A DNA stretch of 51,971 bases from the NCBI GenBank assembly GCA_019075905.1, contig JAGXAM010000020.1, forward strand, positions 1 through 51,971, given 5' to 3'. Source of the DNA: Hyphomicrobiales bacterium (lineage in GTDB: Bacteria; Pseudomonadota; Alphaproteobacteria; Rhizobiales; Beijerinckiaceae). The position numbers and the translations under genes are program-made. The notes beneath the pieces were generated by a model. That model searched no databases. It had not been told where the DNA came from and saw nothing but the letters and a program-made list of their open reading frames with translations. Below, in pieces: positions 9,116-19,189 of the stretch. Positions within the stretch are counted from its first letter, which is position 1; each line of letters starts with the position of its first letter.

Positions 9116-10324
9116 ATGATAGTTGCACGCTTTCTCGAATGGGCTGAAACCGTGCCGGCCTCGCGCCGGGCCGACGGGGTCAGCGCCCTGGCACGAACCT
9201 ATCTTTATACGCATATGGAGCCTGAGGAAAAACAGGCAACCGAAGATGCCCTCACGGCGCTGCTGGATGATCCCTCGCCGCTGGTGCGCCGGGCGCTCGC
9301 TGAGAGCTTTGCCAGTGCCGCCGCCGCGCCGCGCCATATCGTCATTGCGCTGGCGAGCGACCAGTCGGACATTTCGACCCTCGTGCTGGGCCGCTCGCCC
9401 TTGCTCGATGATGATGATCTCGTGGACAGCGCCGCCATTGGCGATGCCTATGCGCAGGCGGCCATTGCCCTGCGCCCGCGCGTTTCCAAAATCGTCAGCG
9501 CGGCGCTGGCCGAGGTGGGCGTGCGGGAGGCGGTGGTGGCGCTGGTGGTCAATCCCGGTGCCGACCTTGCCGAATTTTCGATGCAGCGCATTCTTGAGCG
9601 TTTCGGCACCGATGGCGAGCTGCGCGAGGCCATGCTGAAACGCCCGCATCTGTCGGCGGCGCTGCGGGCCGATCTCGTCAATGCCACGTTGGCGACGCTC
9701 AGTGAATTTGTCATGGGCTGCAACTGGCTGTCGCCGGAACGCACGCAGCGCATGGGCCGCGAATCACGCGAGAAGGCGCATGTGCTGATCGCCGGCAGCC
9801 ATGCTGGCGAGGATAGTGCAAGCTTTGCGCGGCATTTGCGCCAGAAGGGGCAATTGACCGCCGGGCTGCTGCTGCGCTCGATCATGAGCGGCAGCACCGG
9901 CCTGCTGGAAGGGGCCCTGGTGGAACTCTCCGGCATGCGGCATGACCGTGTCGCGGGCCTCATTGCCGATTGCAAGGGTGCCGGCTTTGCCGCGCTCTAT
10001 ACCCGCGCCTTGCTGCCGGAAGCCCTGTTGCCGGCATTCCGCGCTGCCATAACCGCCCTGAAAGCCTGGCAACCCGATCAGGGCGCCCTGGCCAGCGCCG
10101 CGCTCGACCGCAGGCTGATCGGCGAAGTGTTGGCGCGGTGCAGCGCCGCGCCCGGCGCGGAGAACGGCAAGGTCATGTCCTTGTTGCGGCGCTTTGAATC
10201 AGAAGCAGCGCGCGAGGCCGCTCGCCATGTGCTGGCGGCCCGCCTCGCCGAGGAGGCCGGCCGCAACGAAGGCGAGATCCTCGCGCAGGACCAGGTTCAA
10301 ATGTTCATCGACCGCGCTGCCTGA
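9116..10324 (+). CDS. DUF2336 domain-containing protein
   Basis: A 402-residue soluble, alpha-helical protein. The segments ALTALLDDPSPLVRRALAESFA and PLLDDDDLVDSAAIGDAYAQ match the DUF2336 family, which is common in Alphaproteobacteria and looks like HEAT-type helical repeats. No catalytic motif or signal peptide is visible and function is unknown. It starts with ATG at 9116, divergent from maoC. Its last 28 bases overlap, tail to tail, the end of the minus-strand phasin-like gene. Confidence 0.8.
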   Translation: MIVARFLEWAETVPASRRADGVSALARTYLYTHMEPEEKQATEDALTALLDDPSPLVRRALAESFASAAAAPRHIVIALASDQSDISTLVLGRSPLLDDDDLVDSAAIGDAYAQAAIALRPRVSKIVSAALAEVGVREAVVALVVNPGADLAEFSMQRILERFGTDGELREAMLKRPHLSAALRADLVNATLATLSEFVMGCNWLSPERTQRMGRESREKAHVLIAGSHAGEDSASFARHLRQKGQLTAGLLLRSIMSGSTGLLEGALVELSGMRHDRVAGLIADCKGAGFAALYTRALLPEALLPAFRAAITALKAWQPDQGALASAALDRRLIGEVLARCSAAPGAENGKVMSLLRRFESEAAREAARHVLAARLAEEAGRNEGEILAQDQVQMFIDRAA

Positions 10325-10680
10325 TCGCGGCGGCCGGTGAGACGAAGCGCATTGGAGCGCACCCTTTTGCGCGCCGGCTTTGCGGCAGCATCCATGACAT
10401 GCATGAGCCGGTGCGGCACATCCCTGCTATAAAGCCGGCCGCTCAAGAAATTCAGCGCCAGGCGTGCGCCGGCCTGGCTGGCGCCAATGGCGCCCTCGGT
10501 CGTGGCAATGACCTTCTCGCTGACCATGGCCTGGGTTTCGCTGGAAATCTGGCCGCGCAAGCCATCCTCGATGAGCACGGGAATTCGCATCGAAATCGTC
10601 GCCCAGCTGTCCACCATGGTTTCGGTCTGGGCAAAGAGCATACGCACAGCCGTCGTCTGAAATTCGAGAAACGATTCCAT
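10297..10680 (-). CDS. Small phasin-like protein
   Basis: A 127-residue protein starting MESFLEFQTTAVRMLFAQTE, with an amphipathic helical N-terminal half and a basic, arginine-rich tail (KPARKRVRSNALRLTGRR). The pattern resembles short phasin-like proteins on polyhydroxyalkanoate granules, but the match is by general character only. The start is set by a strong GGAGG six bases before the ATG at 10680; the frame is open further upstream to 10839 but without similar support. The 3' end overlaps the DUF2336 gene by 28 bases in antisense. A conserved hypothetical is the safe label. Confidence 0.6.
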   Translation of the reverse strand: MESFLEFQTTAVRMLFAQTETMVDSWATISMRIPVLIEDGLRGQISSETQAMVSEKVIATTEGAIGASQAGARLALNFLSGRLYSRDVPHRLMHVMDAAAKPARKRVRSNALRLTGRRDQAARSMNI

Positions 10681-10701
10681 GGATACCTCCAATATCAAGT
10701 G

Positions 10702-10725
10702 TGACCGTAAAATGACGGTTGTCAA
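10702..10725 (-). promoter_or_regulatory. Possible -35 box and inverted repeat upstream of the phasin-like gene
   Basis: On the minus strand a perfect TTGACA (10725-10720) is directly followed by an inverted repeat ACCGT-catttt-ACGGT (10718-10703). No good -10 hexamer is at the standard distance. The repeat would sit between -35 and -10, a usual operator position. Tentative. Confidence 0.3.
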
Positions 10726-10904
10726 TGTGGCGTTCAAATATCGCGCCTGCCCTATATGGTGCACACCGGGTGGTTCACAAATGCGACAAACTGGATTATG
10801 CGTGCTTTTACGCTGGGTGATGTGGCATTTTTGCCGCAAGGCGGTAGTGTGACCTGAAGGCTGCGAGGCCTCGACAAGGAATGTTTCATGAGAGTTCGAA
10901 CCTG

Positions 10905-11123
10905 ATGGCCAAAGAAGAGCTTCTGGAATTCCCGGGCGCGGTGACGGAATTGCTGCCCAATGCCATGTTTCGCGTGCTGCTCGAAAACGGCCATGAAATC
11001 ATTGCCCATACTGCCGGGAAAATGCGCAAGAACCGCATTCGCGTGCTGACCGGAGACAAGGTGATGGTGGAAATGACTCCCTATGACCTGACAAAAGGCC
11101 GCATTACCTTCCGCTTCCGTTGA
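10905..11123 (+). CDS. infA: Translation initiation factor IF-1
   Basis: A 72-residue OB-fold protein that binds the 30S A site during initiation. The sequence [20 protein letters not shown] and [20 protein letters not shown] is nearly the universal bacterial IF-1. The frame also contains an earlier ATG at 10881, preceded by AAGGA, which would add eight residues; the 10905 start gives the standard N-terminus and length. Followed by maf 22 bases later and then yacG, a common alphaproteobacterial order, so the three are probably cotranscribed. Confidence 0.97.
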   Translation: MAKEELLEFPGAVTELLPNAMFRVLLENGHEIIAHTAGKMRKNRIRVLTGDKVMVEMTPYDLTKGRITFRFR

Positions 11124-11145
11124 TGGCGCATGGGGTAGCCCGGCC

Positions 11146-11796
11146 ATGAATGAAGCAAGCGCAAAGCCTGAAAAAAGCTGGCGTCCGAAACTGGTGCTGG
11201 CCTCCGCCTCGCCCCGGCGGCTGGCGCTGTTGCAGCAGATCGGCGTCGAGCCCGATGCGCTGGTGCCCGCGGAAATCGACGAAACTCCCAAAAAGACTGA
11301 ATTGCCGCGCTCACTGGCGACAAGGCTGGCCCTGGAAAAGGCTGTCGCGGCGCAAAAGCTGGTGAAGGCGCGCGGCGGGCTTGATGACGCGTTCATCATT
11401 GCTGCCGATACGGTGGTGAGCGTCGGGCGGCGGATATTGCCCAAATGCGAACTGGCGGCAGAGGCAGCGCAGTGCCTGCGGCTGTTGTCCGGGCGGGCGC
11501 ACCGGGTGTTTACCGCCGTAGTGCTGGTGACGCCCAAGGGGGCACGCCGCCAGAAGCTGGTGAAAACCAGGGTGCGCTTCAAGCGGCTTTCCAGCGCCGA
11601 GATGGAGGCCTATCTTGCCTCTGGCGAATGGCGCGGCAAGGCTGGCGGTTATGCCATCCAGGGTCTTGCCGGTGCCTTTGTCGAAGACATCAACGGCTCT
11701 TATTCGGCGGTTGTCGGCCTGCCGCTGGTCGATGTGCACCGCATGCTGACCGGTGACGGCTTTCCGGTGCATATCGCCTGGCTCAACCACGTCTGA
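11146..11796 (+). CDS. maf: Maf-family nucleoside triphosphate pyrophosphatase
   Basis: A 216-residue Maf protein, which hydrolyses non-canonical or pyrimidine nucleoside triphosphates. The signature [19 protein letters not shown] is near residue 17, with the conserved aspartate region [15 protein letters not shown] and [31 protein letters not shown] further on. It lies between infA and yacG, 22 and 19 bases away, in an apparent operon. Which nucleotide it prefers cannot be decided from the motifs seen. Confidence 0.93.
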   Translation: MNEASAKPEKSWRPKLVLASASPRRLALLQQIGVEPDALVPAEIDETPKKTELPRSLATRLALEKAVAAQKLVKARGGLDDAFIIAADTVVSVGRRILPKCELAAEAAQCLRLLSGRAHRVFTAVVLVTPKGARRQKLVKTRVRFKRLSSAEMEAYLASGEWRGKAGGYAIQGLAGAFVEDINGSYSAVVGLPLVDVHRMLTGDGFPVHIAWLNHV

Positions 11797-11815
11797 CAGC
11801 CATGCGAGGCGAGCC

Positions 11816-12013
11816 ATGAACGACGATCAACCCAAAAATGACAATCTTCCTGAGCAAGCACGCGGCCGGCCGTGCCCGGTCTGCGGCAAGCCGTCGGCGC
11901 AAGCCACTAAGCCCTTCTGCTCGGCCCGCTGCCAGGATGTCGATCTCAACCGCTGGCTTTCCGGCAGTTATGTCATTCCCGGCAAGGCGCTTGAGGATGA
12001 GGTCAATGAATGA
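11816..12013 (+). CDS. yacG: DNA gyrase inhibitor / zinc-binding protein YacG
   Basis: A 65-residue zinc protein with the motif CPVCGKPS...[19 protein letters not shown], the four cysteines of the YacG zinc finger. YacG of E. coli binds GyrB and inhibits gyrase. The start at 11816 follows GAGGCGAGCC; an open frame extends upstream into maf but lacks the family N-terminus. It ends the infA-maf-yacG unit and converges on truB with 36 bases between. Confidence 0.92.
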   Translation: MNDDQPKNDNLPEQARGRPCPVCGKPSAQATKPFCSARCQDVDLNRWLSGSYVIPGKALEDEVNE

Positions 12014-12049
12014 GGCTGGCGGGCTTTGGGGCAGGCCTCACCATGGCGC

Positions 12050-12946
12050 TCAATAAGGCGTCGTGAACACCCGCTCGGGATGAAGCGCGCCCTGCTCGAC
12101 CGTGCCGATGGCGATGGCGACACCGCCGCATGAAGCCCAGATGACGCCTTCGCCCGGCGCATCGCGGCCGCGCAGCACGAGTGCCTGGCCTCGCCGCAAT
12201 TGTGCTGCACCCTGACGATCGACAATAACGCTCGGCACTTCGGCAATGCCGGCATCGACCGGCCGCAGCAGCGCCATGCCGTCGCGCTCCAGCGCCTCGA
12301 AGGTCACGGCGTCACGTTCGAGGAAGGGCCCGACGCGGGTGCGCCGCAGGGCAATGACATGGCCGTAACAACCGAGGGCCCGGCCAAGGTCGCGGGCGAT
12401 GGCGCGCACATAGGTGCCCTTGCCGCATTCGGCCTCCAGCGTGGCGCTGCCGGCATCGGCATGGACGAGGCGCAGCGCGTGAATGGTGACCTGACGCGGC
12501 GGCATATCGAGCACGGCACCGCTGCGCGCCAGATCATAGGCACGCTCGCCGCCGATCTTGATGGCCGAAAAGGCTGGCGGAATCTGGGTGATTTCGCCAA
12601 TGAAGCGCGGCAGCAGCGCCTCGACCTGCGCCGCCGACGGACGCATGTCCGAGGTCGCCGTCACCTCGCCCTCGGCGTCATCGCTGCTGGTTTCGGCACC
12701 CCAGGCAATGGTGAAGCGATAGGCCTTTTCGCCATCCTGCACGAAGGGCACGGTCTTGGTGGCCTCGCCAAAGGCAATCGGCAAAATCCCGGTGGCCAGC
12801 GGATCAAGCGTGCCGGCGTGGCCGGCCTTTTTGGCATTGAACAGAAATTTCAGCCGCGAGACGGCCGACGTCGAGGTCGTGAAGGCCGGCTTGTCGAGCA
12901 CGACCCAGCCATTGACCTCGACCCTTGTGGAACGCGGAGCACTCAC
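12050..12946 (-). CDS. truB: tRNA pseudouridine(55) synthase
   Basis: A 298-residue TruB, making pseudouridine 55 in the T loop of tRNA. The N-terminal GWVVLDKPAFTTSTSAVSR and AGHAGTLDPLATGILP (catalytic aspartate in GTLDPLA) are present, then KAYRFTIAWGAETSSDDAEG and CGKGTYVRAIARDLG, all standard. Its ATG overlaps the rbfA stop by four bases (ATGA). It is the last gene of the rimP-nusA-ylxR-infB-rbfA-truB operon; rpsO and pnp, which often follow, are absent here. Confidence 0.96.
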   Translation of the reverse strand: MSAPRSTRVEVNGWVVLDKPAFTTSTSAVSRLKFLFNAKKAGHAGTLDPLATGILPIAFGEATKTVPFVQDGEKAYRFTIAWGAETSSDDAEGEVTATSDMRPSAAQVEALLPRFIGEITQIPPAFSAIKIGGERAYDLARSGAVLDMPPRQVTIHALRLVHADAGSATLEAECGKGTYVRAIARDLGRALGCYGHVIALRRTRVGPFLERDAVTFEALERDGMALLRPVDAGIAEVPSVIVDRQGAAQLRRGQALVLRGRDAPGEGVIWASCGGVAIAIGTVEQGALHPERVFTTPY

Positions 12947-13344
12947 GGTGTTTTATCCTCAAGATCCCGCAGCACCTTTTCGGAATGCAGCAAGGCATCG
13001 ATCCGGGCTTGCGAGGCAAAGCCCTCGTCCTCGCGAAAGCGCAGGTCGGGCATGAATTTCAGGTCGAGCGCGCCGGCAATGGCGCCGCGGATGAACCTGC
13101 GGTTGCGGGTCAGCGCAGCCAGCACGGCGCCCGGATCCTTGCCGCCGAGCGGCACGATCAGCACCGTGGCGAGGCGCAGGTCCGGCGACATTCTGACGCC
13201 AGAGACGCTGATGACCTCGGCTTCGAGGGCGGGATCGTTGATATCTCCGCGCGTCAGCACCTGCGAGACCGCGTGACGGATGACCTCGCCAACGCGCAAC
13301 ATGCGCTGGCTCGGCGCCGATTTGCTTTTATCTGAACGGGACAT
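12943..13344 (-). CDS. rbfA: Ribosome-binding factor A
   Basis: A 133-residue KH-like protein needed for 30S maturation and 16S rRNA 5' processing. It starts MSRSDKSKSAPSQRMLRVGE and has the family segments EVISVSGVRMSPDLRLATV and RNRRFIRGAIAGALDLKFMP. The frame opens five codons earlier (13359), but MSRSDK is the natural start. It sits 74 bases after infB and overlaps truB by four bases. Confidence 0.95.
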   Translation of the reverse strand: MSRSDKSKSAPSQRMLRVGEVIRHAVSQVLTRGDINDPALEAEVISVSGVRMSPDLRLATVLIVPLGGKDPGAVLAALTRNRRFIRGAIAGALDLKFMPDLRFREDEGFASQARIDALLHSEKVLRDLEDKTP

Positions 13345-13418
13345 GCTGCATGGCGGCACGCTGGCGCACCGCCCCTCAAGTTAGGGCTTCCAAGGCGCGG
13401 ATCAATGCCGCGCCCGCC

Positions 13419-16049
13419 TCACAATTTGCGGGCGATTTCTTCGACCCGGTAACATTCTATGACATCGCCGACGCGCATGTCCTGATAATTTTCGAAGGCC
13501 ATGCCGCATTCCTGACCGGACTGCACCTCCTTGACCTCGTCCTTGAAGCGCTTCAGCGTCGAGAGCTTGCCTTCGTGCACCACGACATTGTCGCGGATCA
13601 GGCGCACATGCTGGCCGCGTTCGACCACGCCATCGGTGACGCGGCAGCCTGCGACCTTGCCGACCTTGGAAATGTTGAACACTTCCTGGATCTGGGCATT
13701 GCCGAGCATGGTCTCGCGCCGGGTCGGCGCCAGCATGCCGGACATGGCTGCCCTTACGTCATCAATGAGGTTGTAGATGATGTTGTAATAGCGGATTTCG
13801 ATGCCGGCCGCCTCGGCCGCCTCGCGCGCTTCCTTGAAGGCGCGGACGTTGAAGCCGATCACCGCCGCCTTGGAGGCCTCGGCCAGGGTGATATCGGATT
13901 CGCTAAGGCCGCCGACGCCAACGTGCACGACGCGGGCCATGACCTCGTCGGTGCCGAGATTGTCCAGCGCCGCGACAATGGCTTCGAGCGAGCCCTGCAC
14001 ATCGGCCTTGATGACCAGCGGGAATTCCTTGCGCCCGGCGGTCTTGATCTGGCTCATCATATCGGCCAGCGTCGCGCGCGCCGTGCCACCACGCACCGCG
14101 AGCTTCTCGCGCTTCTGGCGTTCGCGGTAATCGGTGATTTCGCGGGCGCGGCTCTCGGTTTGCACGACGGCGACGCGGTCACCGGCTTCCGGCGCACCGG
14201 AAAAGCCCAGAACCTCGACCGGCATCGACGGGCCGGCAGTGGCGCAATTCTTGCCCTTGTCGTCGATCAGCGCCCGGACACGGCCCGATTGCGAACCGGC
14301 GACCACGAGATCACCCACGGCAAGCGTGCCGCGCTGCACCAGCACGGTCGCCACCGGGCCACGGCCGCGATCCAGCCGCGCCTCGATGACGGTGCCTTCG
14401 GCCGGCCGCTTGGGATCTGCCTTGAGATCGAGCACTTCAGCCTGCAGGGCGATGGCTTCGAGCAATTTGTCGAGATGCATCTGCTTGGTGGCGGAGACTT
14501 CTACCTCCAGCACGTCGCCGCCGAGCGATTCGACCTGGAGTTCATGCTGCAGCAATTCGGCGCGCACCCGCTCCGGCTTGGCATCGGCCTTGTCGATTTT
14601 GTTGATGGCGACAATGACCGGCACCTTGGCGGCGCGGGCATGATTGATGGCCTCGACGGTCTGCGGCATGACGCCATCGTCGGCAGCCACCACCAGCACC
14701 ACAATATCTGTGACCTTGGCGCCGCGGGCGCGCATGGCTGTGAAGGCGGCGTGGCCGGGCGTATCGATGAAGGTCAGCGGCAGGCCGTTGGGGGCGGTGA
14801 TCTGATAGGCACCAATGTGCTGGGTGATGCCACCGGCCTCGCCGGAGACGACATTGGCGTGGCGAATGGCATCGAGCAGCGAGGTCTTGCCGTGATCGAC
14901 ATGGCCCATGATGGTGACGACCGGCGGGCGCGGCAGCAGCACCTCGTCGGTGTAGACAACGTCGAACAGGCCCTCTTCCACGTCCGATTCAGCAACGCGG
15001 CGCACGGTGTGGCCCAGTTCCTCGGCGAGCAGCTGTGCCGTGTCGGCATCGATGACATCGGTGATTTTAGCCATCTGGCCCTGCTTCATCAGCAGGCGGA
15101 TGACATCCACCGCGCGCTCCGACATGCGGTTGGCGAGTTCCTGGATGCTGATGGTTTCCGGCAGGACAATTTCGCGCGCCAGCTTTTCCTTGACCTGGAC
15201 AACGCCCTTGAGGCGCTGGGTGCGGCGGCGGAAGGCGGCGACCGAACGGGTGCGCTCTTCCTGCTCGGCGGTCGCCGAGGTCACGGTCAAGCGGCCGCGA
15301 TTCTTCAATTCGCCGCCACGGGTGGGCTTGACCAGCGGCGGGCGGGCTGGCGCCATGATCTGGCGACGCGCGGGCACGGCCGTGCGGGCCTCGTCGCCGG
15401 TGGCCGGGCGCGGCGCGGCGGTCGTGGCGGCCGGTGTTTCAGTCGGGGCGCTGCGCGGTGCCGTCACATGCGATACGGCAGGCGCGGGCTCGCCACCGCC
15501 AAGGCGGCGGCGCGCTTCGGTCTCGGCCTTGCGCTTGCTGTCGGCCTCGGCGGCCTTGCGGGCATCATCCTCGCGTTTGCGCGCCTCGGCTTCCTCGCGC
15601 TCCTTGCGCTCGCGGGCCTCGCGCTCCTCACGCAATTTAGCCTCGATCATCGCCTGGCGGCGGATTTCTTCCTCGCGCGCCTGCGATTCATTGAGCGCGC
15701 GGGCGCGGGCATCGCGCTCCTCGTCGGTGAGGGTGCGCAGCACCATGCCGGAAGCGTTGCGCTGGGGGGCCGGTTGCGGCGTAGGCGCGCGCGGCGGCTG
15801 GGCTGCGGGCTGCAGCACACGCGGCTTCAATTCGATCTTGGGGGCGGCTGCGGGGGCCACGCTCGCGCCTGCCGGCTTCTCGCCGGGGCCGGGCGCGCGG
15901 CGCTTGACGGTCTCGACCACCACGGCCTTGCTGCGGCCATGCGAAAAGCTCTGCCGCACGGTGCCCTGTTCCACAGGCCGCTTCAAGGACAGCGTCTTGG
16001 TGGGAGTCAGGCCGAGGGGCTGTTCGCCGGGAGTCTTTGTATCACTCAT
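13419..16049 (-). CDS. infB: Translation initiation factor IF-2
   Basis: An 876-residue GTPase delivering initiator tRNA to the ribosome. The N-terminal 300 residues are low-complexity, rich in Pro/Ala and then in a charged Arg/Glu/Lys helix (about residues 110-180), as usual in IF-2. The G domain follows with [15 protein letters not shown] (G1), [15 protein letters not shown] (G3) and [12 protein letters not shown] (G4). The C-terminal domains end EDMRV-type ([20 protein letters not shown]). A long GC-driven open frame on the opposite strand (13350-16934) is an artefact. Lies 57 bases downstream of ylxR. Confidence 0.97.
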   Translation of the reverse strand: MSDTKTPGEQPLGLTPTKTLSLKRPVEQGTVRQSFSHGRSKAVVVETVKRRAPGPGEKPAGASVAPAAAPKIELKPRVLQPAAQPPRAPTPQPAPQRNASGMVLRTLTDEERDARARALNESQAREEEIRRQAMIEAKLREEREARERKEREEAEARKREDDARKAAEADSKRKAETEARRRLGGGEPAPAVSHVTAPRSAPTETPAATTAAPRPATGDEARTAVPARRQIMAPARPPLVKPTRGGELKNRGRLTVTSATAEQEERTRSVAAFRRRTQRLKGVVQVKEKLAREIVLPETISIQELANRMSERAVDVIRLLMKQGQMAKITDVIDADTAQLLAEELGHTVRRVAESDVEEGLFDVVYTDEVLLPRPPVVTIMGHVDHGKTSLLDAIRHANVVSGEAGGITQHIGAYQITAPNGLPLTFIDTPGHAAFTAMRARGAKVTDIVVLVVAADDGVMPQTVEAINHARAAKVPVIVAINKIDKADAKPERVRAELLQHELQVESLGGDVLEVEVSATKQMHLDKLLEAIALQAEVLDLKADPKRPAEGTVIEARLDRGRGPVATVLVQRGTLAVGDLVVAGSQSGRVRALIDDKGKNCATAGPSMPVEVLGFSGAPEAGDRVAVVQTESRAREITDYRERQKREKLAVRGGTARATLADMMSQIKTAGRKEFPLVIKADVQGSLEAIVAALDNLGTDEVMARVVHVGVGGLSESDITLAEASKAAVIGFNVRAFKEAREAAEAAGIEIRYYNIIYNLIDDVRAAMSGMLAPTRRETMLGNAQIQEVFNISKVGKVAGCRVTDGVVERGQHVRLIRDNVVVHEGKLSTLKRFKDEVKEVQSGQECGMAFENYQDMRVGDVIECYRVEEIARKL

Positions 16050-16106
16050 TCGTCACTTGTCCTTACGACATCATCACTTGCGGCTAACCATAGCCAAAAG
16101 CGCAGG

Positions 16107-16814
16107 CTACGACCGGTATTTCACCAGCCGCACCGCGCGCGACTTGACACTTTCGGCAGCCATCGCCGTCTTCAGTGCTGCATGTATCACATTTGTGCGG
16201 CCCAAAACCAAATCCAATTGCGCCGACGCAAAAATATTCACGCCCTCGGGAAAAGCCTCGCCATCGGCGGCCGGCCACAGGCCGCGCCACAATTGATTGA
16301 GCTTGCGCACGCCATCGCTACCCGCGTCAGTGGCGTGCAGAAGGGTGAGCGGTGCCTCGCGCCGCAGGCTCTGCTCGATTTTCACATGGCCGCACAGCAC
16401 CACACCGGCCTTGTTGGCGAGGGCGAGCGCCTGCAGGCAATCCTGCTCCAGCAAGCCATCGACGAATTCCACCATATCGGCACGCACCGCAGGCGCTGTC
16501 TGCCCGGCGGCGGGGTTCCTGATGCGCAGCGCCCGCGCCAGCAGGCCCTTGCTCACCGCCCGCGCGAGGCTGCCATGATCGGCCGAAACCCAGGCGCCCC
16601 GGCCCGGCAGGCGGCACCTGATATCAGGCACCACCGCACCATCCGGCGCCATGACAAAGCGCAGGAGCTCACCTTTTGCCAGCACGCGGCGCGTAACGAC
16701 GCAGGTGCGCTCGGCACCCGGTGGCAGAGCTGTTTCGCCCTGCCCCGTGCCTTGCACCTCATGGTGGTCATGGTCGTCATCGTCGCTGCTTGTCATGGGG
16801 CTCCGCTGGTTCAC
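16107..16814 (-). CDS. ylxR: YlxR-family RNA-binding protein with L7Ae-like domain
   Basis: A 235-residue protein with an N-terminal YlxR (DUF448) domain (ERTCVVTRRVLAKGELLRFV, GRGAWVSADHGSL) and a C-terminal L7Ae/eL8-like region (LALANKAGVVLCGHVKIEQ). Such two-domain forms are usual in Alphaproteobacteria between nusA and infB. The chosen start is GTG at 16814, overlapping the nusA stop by four bases (GTGA); an ATG at 16796 is possible. Residues 9-19 are very rich in Asp and His. YlxR proteins are reported to bind RNA and influence transcription or RNase P; the role here is inferred. Confidence 0.88.
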   Translation of the reverse strand: MNQRSPMTSSDDDDHDHHEVQGTGQGETALPPGAERTCVVTRRVLAKGELLRFVMAPDGAVVPDIRCRLPGRGAWVSADHGSLARAVSKGLLARALRIRNPAAGQTAPAVRADMVEFVDGLLEQDCLQALALANKAGVVLCGHVKIEQSLRREAPLTLLHATDAGSDGVRKLNQLWRGLWPAADGEAFPEGVNIFASAQLDLVLGRTNVIHAALKTAMAAESVKSRAVRLVKYRS

Positions 16815-18394
16815 GCTTCCGGAGGCGCCACAGGTTCGGCCGTTTCGGCCTCGGTGATCCAGCCGGCCTTGACGCGGGCCCGCATCACCAGCGCCTCGGC
16901 GGTCTCGCGGGAAACTTCGAGGCCGTCAAGATAGCCGGGCTCGCGCACCGTCTCTCCGCCCTTGCGTTCCTGCCAGCCAACCAGATCGTCGGTGGCACAG
17001 CCAGCCAAATCCTCGATGGTCTTGACGTCATTTTCGCCGAGCTTGACGAGAATGGCCGAAGTCATGCCGTCAAGATGCTTGAGTTCGTCGCTGACACCGA
17101 GCGCCAGGCGCTTTTCGTCGAGTTCGGCCTCGATGGCGGCAAGGTGGCCTTGCGCGCGGGCTTGGATTTCCTGGGCGGTATCGTCGTCAAAGCCTTCGAT
17201 CGTGGCGAGTTCAGCAGGATTGACGAAGGCGAGCTCCTCAATCGAGCGGAAGCCTTCGGATGCCAGCAACTGGCCGACCGTCTCATCGACATCGAGCGCC
17301 TGCATGAAAATATCGGTGCGCGCCCGGAATTCCTTCTGGCGACGGCTGGATTCCTCGGCCTCGGTGAGAATGTCGATATCCCAGCCGGTCAATTGCGAGG
17401 CCAGACGGACGTTCTGGCCGCGCCGGCCGATGGCCAGCGACAATTGATCATCCGGCACCACCACCTCGATACGCGAGGAATCCTCGTCCAGCACCACCTT
17501 GGCGACTTCGGCCGGCTGCAAGGCATTGACGATGAAGGTCGCGGCATCGGCCGACCAAGGGATGATGTCGATTTTCTCGCCCTGCAATTCATTGACCACC
17601 GCCTGCACGCGCGAGCCGCGCATACCGACACAGGCACCCACAGGGTCAATCGACGAATCGCGTGAAATGACGGCGATTTTCGCCCGCGAACCGGGGTCGC
17701 GCGCCACGGATTTCACCTCGATGACGCCATCATAGATTTCCGGCACTTCCGACATGAACAATTTCGACATGAACATCGGATGGGTGCGCGACAGGAAGAT
17801 CTGCGGCCCCTTCTGCTCGCGGCGCACGTCATAGACATAGGCCCGCACCCGGTCACCGGGGCGGAAGGCTTCGCGCGGGATCAACTCGTCGCGGCGGATC
17901 ACGGCCTCGCTGCGGCCGAGATCGACATAGACATTGCCATATTCGACGCGCTTGACCGCACCATTGACGATCTCGCCCATGCGGTCCTTGTATTCCTCAT
18001 ACTGGCGGTCACGCTCGGCCTCATAGACCTTCTGCTTGACGACCTGCTTGGCGCCCTGGGTGGCGACGCGGCCAAAATCGAAAGGCGGCAGGGTTTCGGC
18101 CATATAATCGCCGACCTGCGCGGCGGGATTGCGCGTCCTCGCATCGGCCAGCGAAATATCGACGGCGTCATTATCGACCTCCTCGACCACATGCAGCAGG
18201 CGCGAATAGCGGATCTCGCCGGTGCGCGGGTTGATTTCGGCGCGCACATCGGTCTCCTGACCATAGCGCGAGCGTGCCGCCTTTTGCAGCGCCTCTTCCA
18301 TGGCCGCAATAACGATCTGCCGGTCGATCATCTTCTCGCGGGCGACCGCGTCGATGTTTTGCAGCAATTCCAGTCGATTGGCGCTGACGGCCAT
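16811..18394 (-). CDS. nusA: Transcription termination/antitermination protein NusA
   Basis: A 527-residue NusA: N-terminal RNA polymerase-binding domain, S1 domain (about 135-200), two KH domains (VGACVGMRGSRVQAVVNEL and IGRRGQNVRLASQLTGWDID), then C-terminal acidic helix-hairpin repeats (residues 350-500) as in alpha- and gammaproteobacteria. It modulates pausing, termination and antitermination on RNA polymerase. It lies 3 bases after rimP and overlaps ylxR. A leader hairpin upstream of rimP is a plausible target for NusA feedback. Confidence 0.97.
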   Translation of the reverse strand: MAVSANRLELLQNIDAVAREKMIDRQIVIAAMEEALQKAARSRYGQETDVRAEINPRTGEIRYSRLLHVVEEVDNDAVDISLADARTRNPAAQVGDYMAETLPPFDFGRVATQGAKQVVKQKVYEAERDRQYEEYKDRMGEIVNGAVKRVEYGNVYVDLGRSEAVIRRDELIPREAFRPGDRVRAYVYDVRREQKGPQIFLSRTHPMFMSKLFMSEVPEIYDGVIEVKSVARDPGSRAKIAVISRDSSIDPVGACVGMRGSRVQAVVNELQGEKIDIIPWSADAATFIVNALQPAEVAKVVLDEDSSRIEVVVPDDQLSLAIGRRGQNVRLASQLTGWDIDILTEAEESSRRQKEFRARTDIFMQALDVDETVGQLLASEGFRSIEELAFVNPAELATIEGFDDDTAQEIQARAQGHLAAIEAELDEKRLALGVSDELKHLDGMTSAILVKLGENDVKTIEDLAGCATDDLVGWQERKGGETVREPGYLDGLEVSRETAEALVMRARVKAGWITEAETAEPVAPPEA

Positions 18395-18397
18395 GGT

Positions 18398-19150
18398 CTA
18401 GTCTCCTTTGAGGCGAGCTGATTTGCTCGAAGCATCGCGCAAGACAGCGCTGGGGCGCCGCTCCGGGCGTTTGGCGGCGCGCAACTCGAATTGCACGCCA
18501 GATGGCAGGATGGGTTTGGCTTTGCTCTTGGTGGCGGCCTTTTTCGCGGACGGGGCTGCGTCATCGGGCAGCGGTTCCTTGCCCTTGGCACCACGCAGGG
18601 TGGCGCGGATCAGGGCATCGGTCAAGACGAGGCGGGCATCGCTGACCAAGGGCAGCGGCAGGGTCAGGATCGCTTCCTCATCGGCACCGGCGTCGATGCG
18701 GTTGATGCGGATTTCACCTTGCGTAACCGCCTCGATCCAGCAACGAAACCGGCGGCGGCCGGCCACGGGCTCGGAAAGCTCAAGCCGCGCCTCATGGCCA
18801 ATGGCCCGGACAAAATCACTGACACGCACCAGCGGCCGGTCGATGCCGGGCGAGGACACTTCCAGCCGATAGGCCTGGGACACGAGATCGGCGACATCCA
18901 GCACCGGCGACAGCGCCTGGCTTGCGGTCTCGCAGGCATCGACATCCATGGTGCCGTCGGCGCGCTCGCACATGATCTGCAAGGTGGTGCCATCCTGCCC
19001 GGAAAGCTTGACCCGCACCAGCCGCAGGTTCAGGTCGCGCAACACCGGGATGACCAGAGCCGCAAGACCTGCCGCCACGCCGCTCTCCGTCACCAGACGC
19101 GGTTCGTCGAGATCTTCGGCCGGTTGCAGCAGGGGGTCGCTCACGTTCAA
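18398..19150 (-). CDS. rimP: Ribosome maturation factor RimP
   Basis: A 250-residue RimP, needed for 30S assembly. The core spans about residues 20-190 with [35 protein letters not shown] and [15 protein letters not shown], the standard signature. The C-terminus has a basic, low-complexity extension ([13 protein letters not shown]...[13 protein letters not shown]) common in Hyphomicrobiales. It is the first gene of the operon; start at ATG 19150, three bases ahead of nusA at its other end. Confidence 0.95.
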   Translation of the reverse strand: MNVSDPLLQPAEDLDEPRLVTESGVAAGLAALVIPVLRDLNLRLVRVKLSGQDGTTLQIMCERADGTMDVDACETASQALSPVLDVADLVSQAYRLEVSSPGIDRPLVRVSDFVRAIGHEARLELSEPVAGRRRFRCWIEAVTQGEIRINRIDAGADEEAILTLPLPLVSDARLVLTDALIRATLRGAKGKEPLPDDAAPSAKKAATKSKAKPILPSGVQFELRAAKRPERRPSAVLRDASSKSARLKGD

Positions 19151-19189
19151 TCAGGGCTCCAGACTTGCCATGGCGCTAGTGCAGCATGG

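Noticed and set aside
13350-16934. Very long open frame on the plus strand (over 1,190 codons)
   Set aside because: It lies antisense to infB and ylxR, which are certain. It is His/Gln/Arg/Gly-rich without domains, as expected from GC-rich antisense frames.
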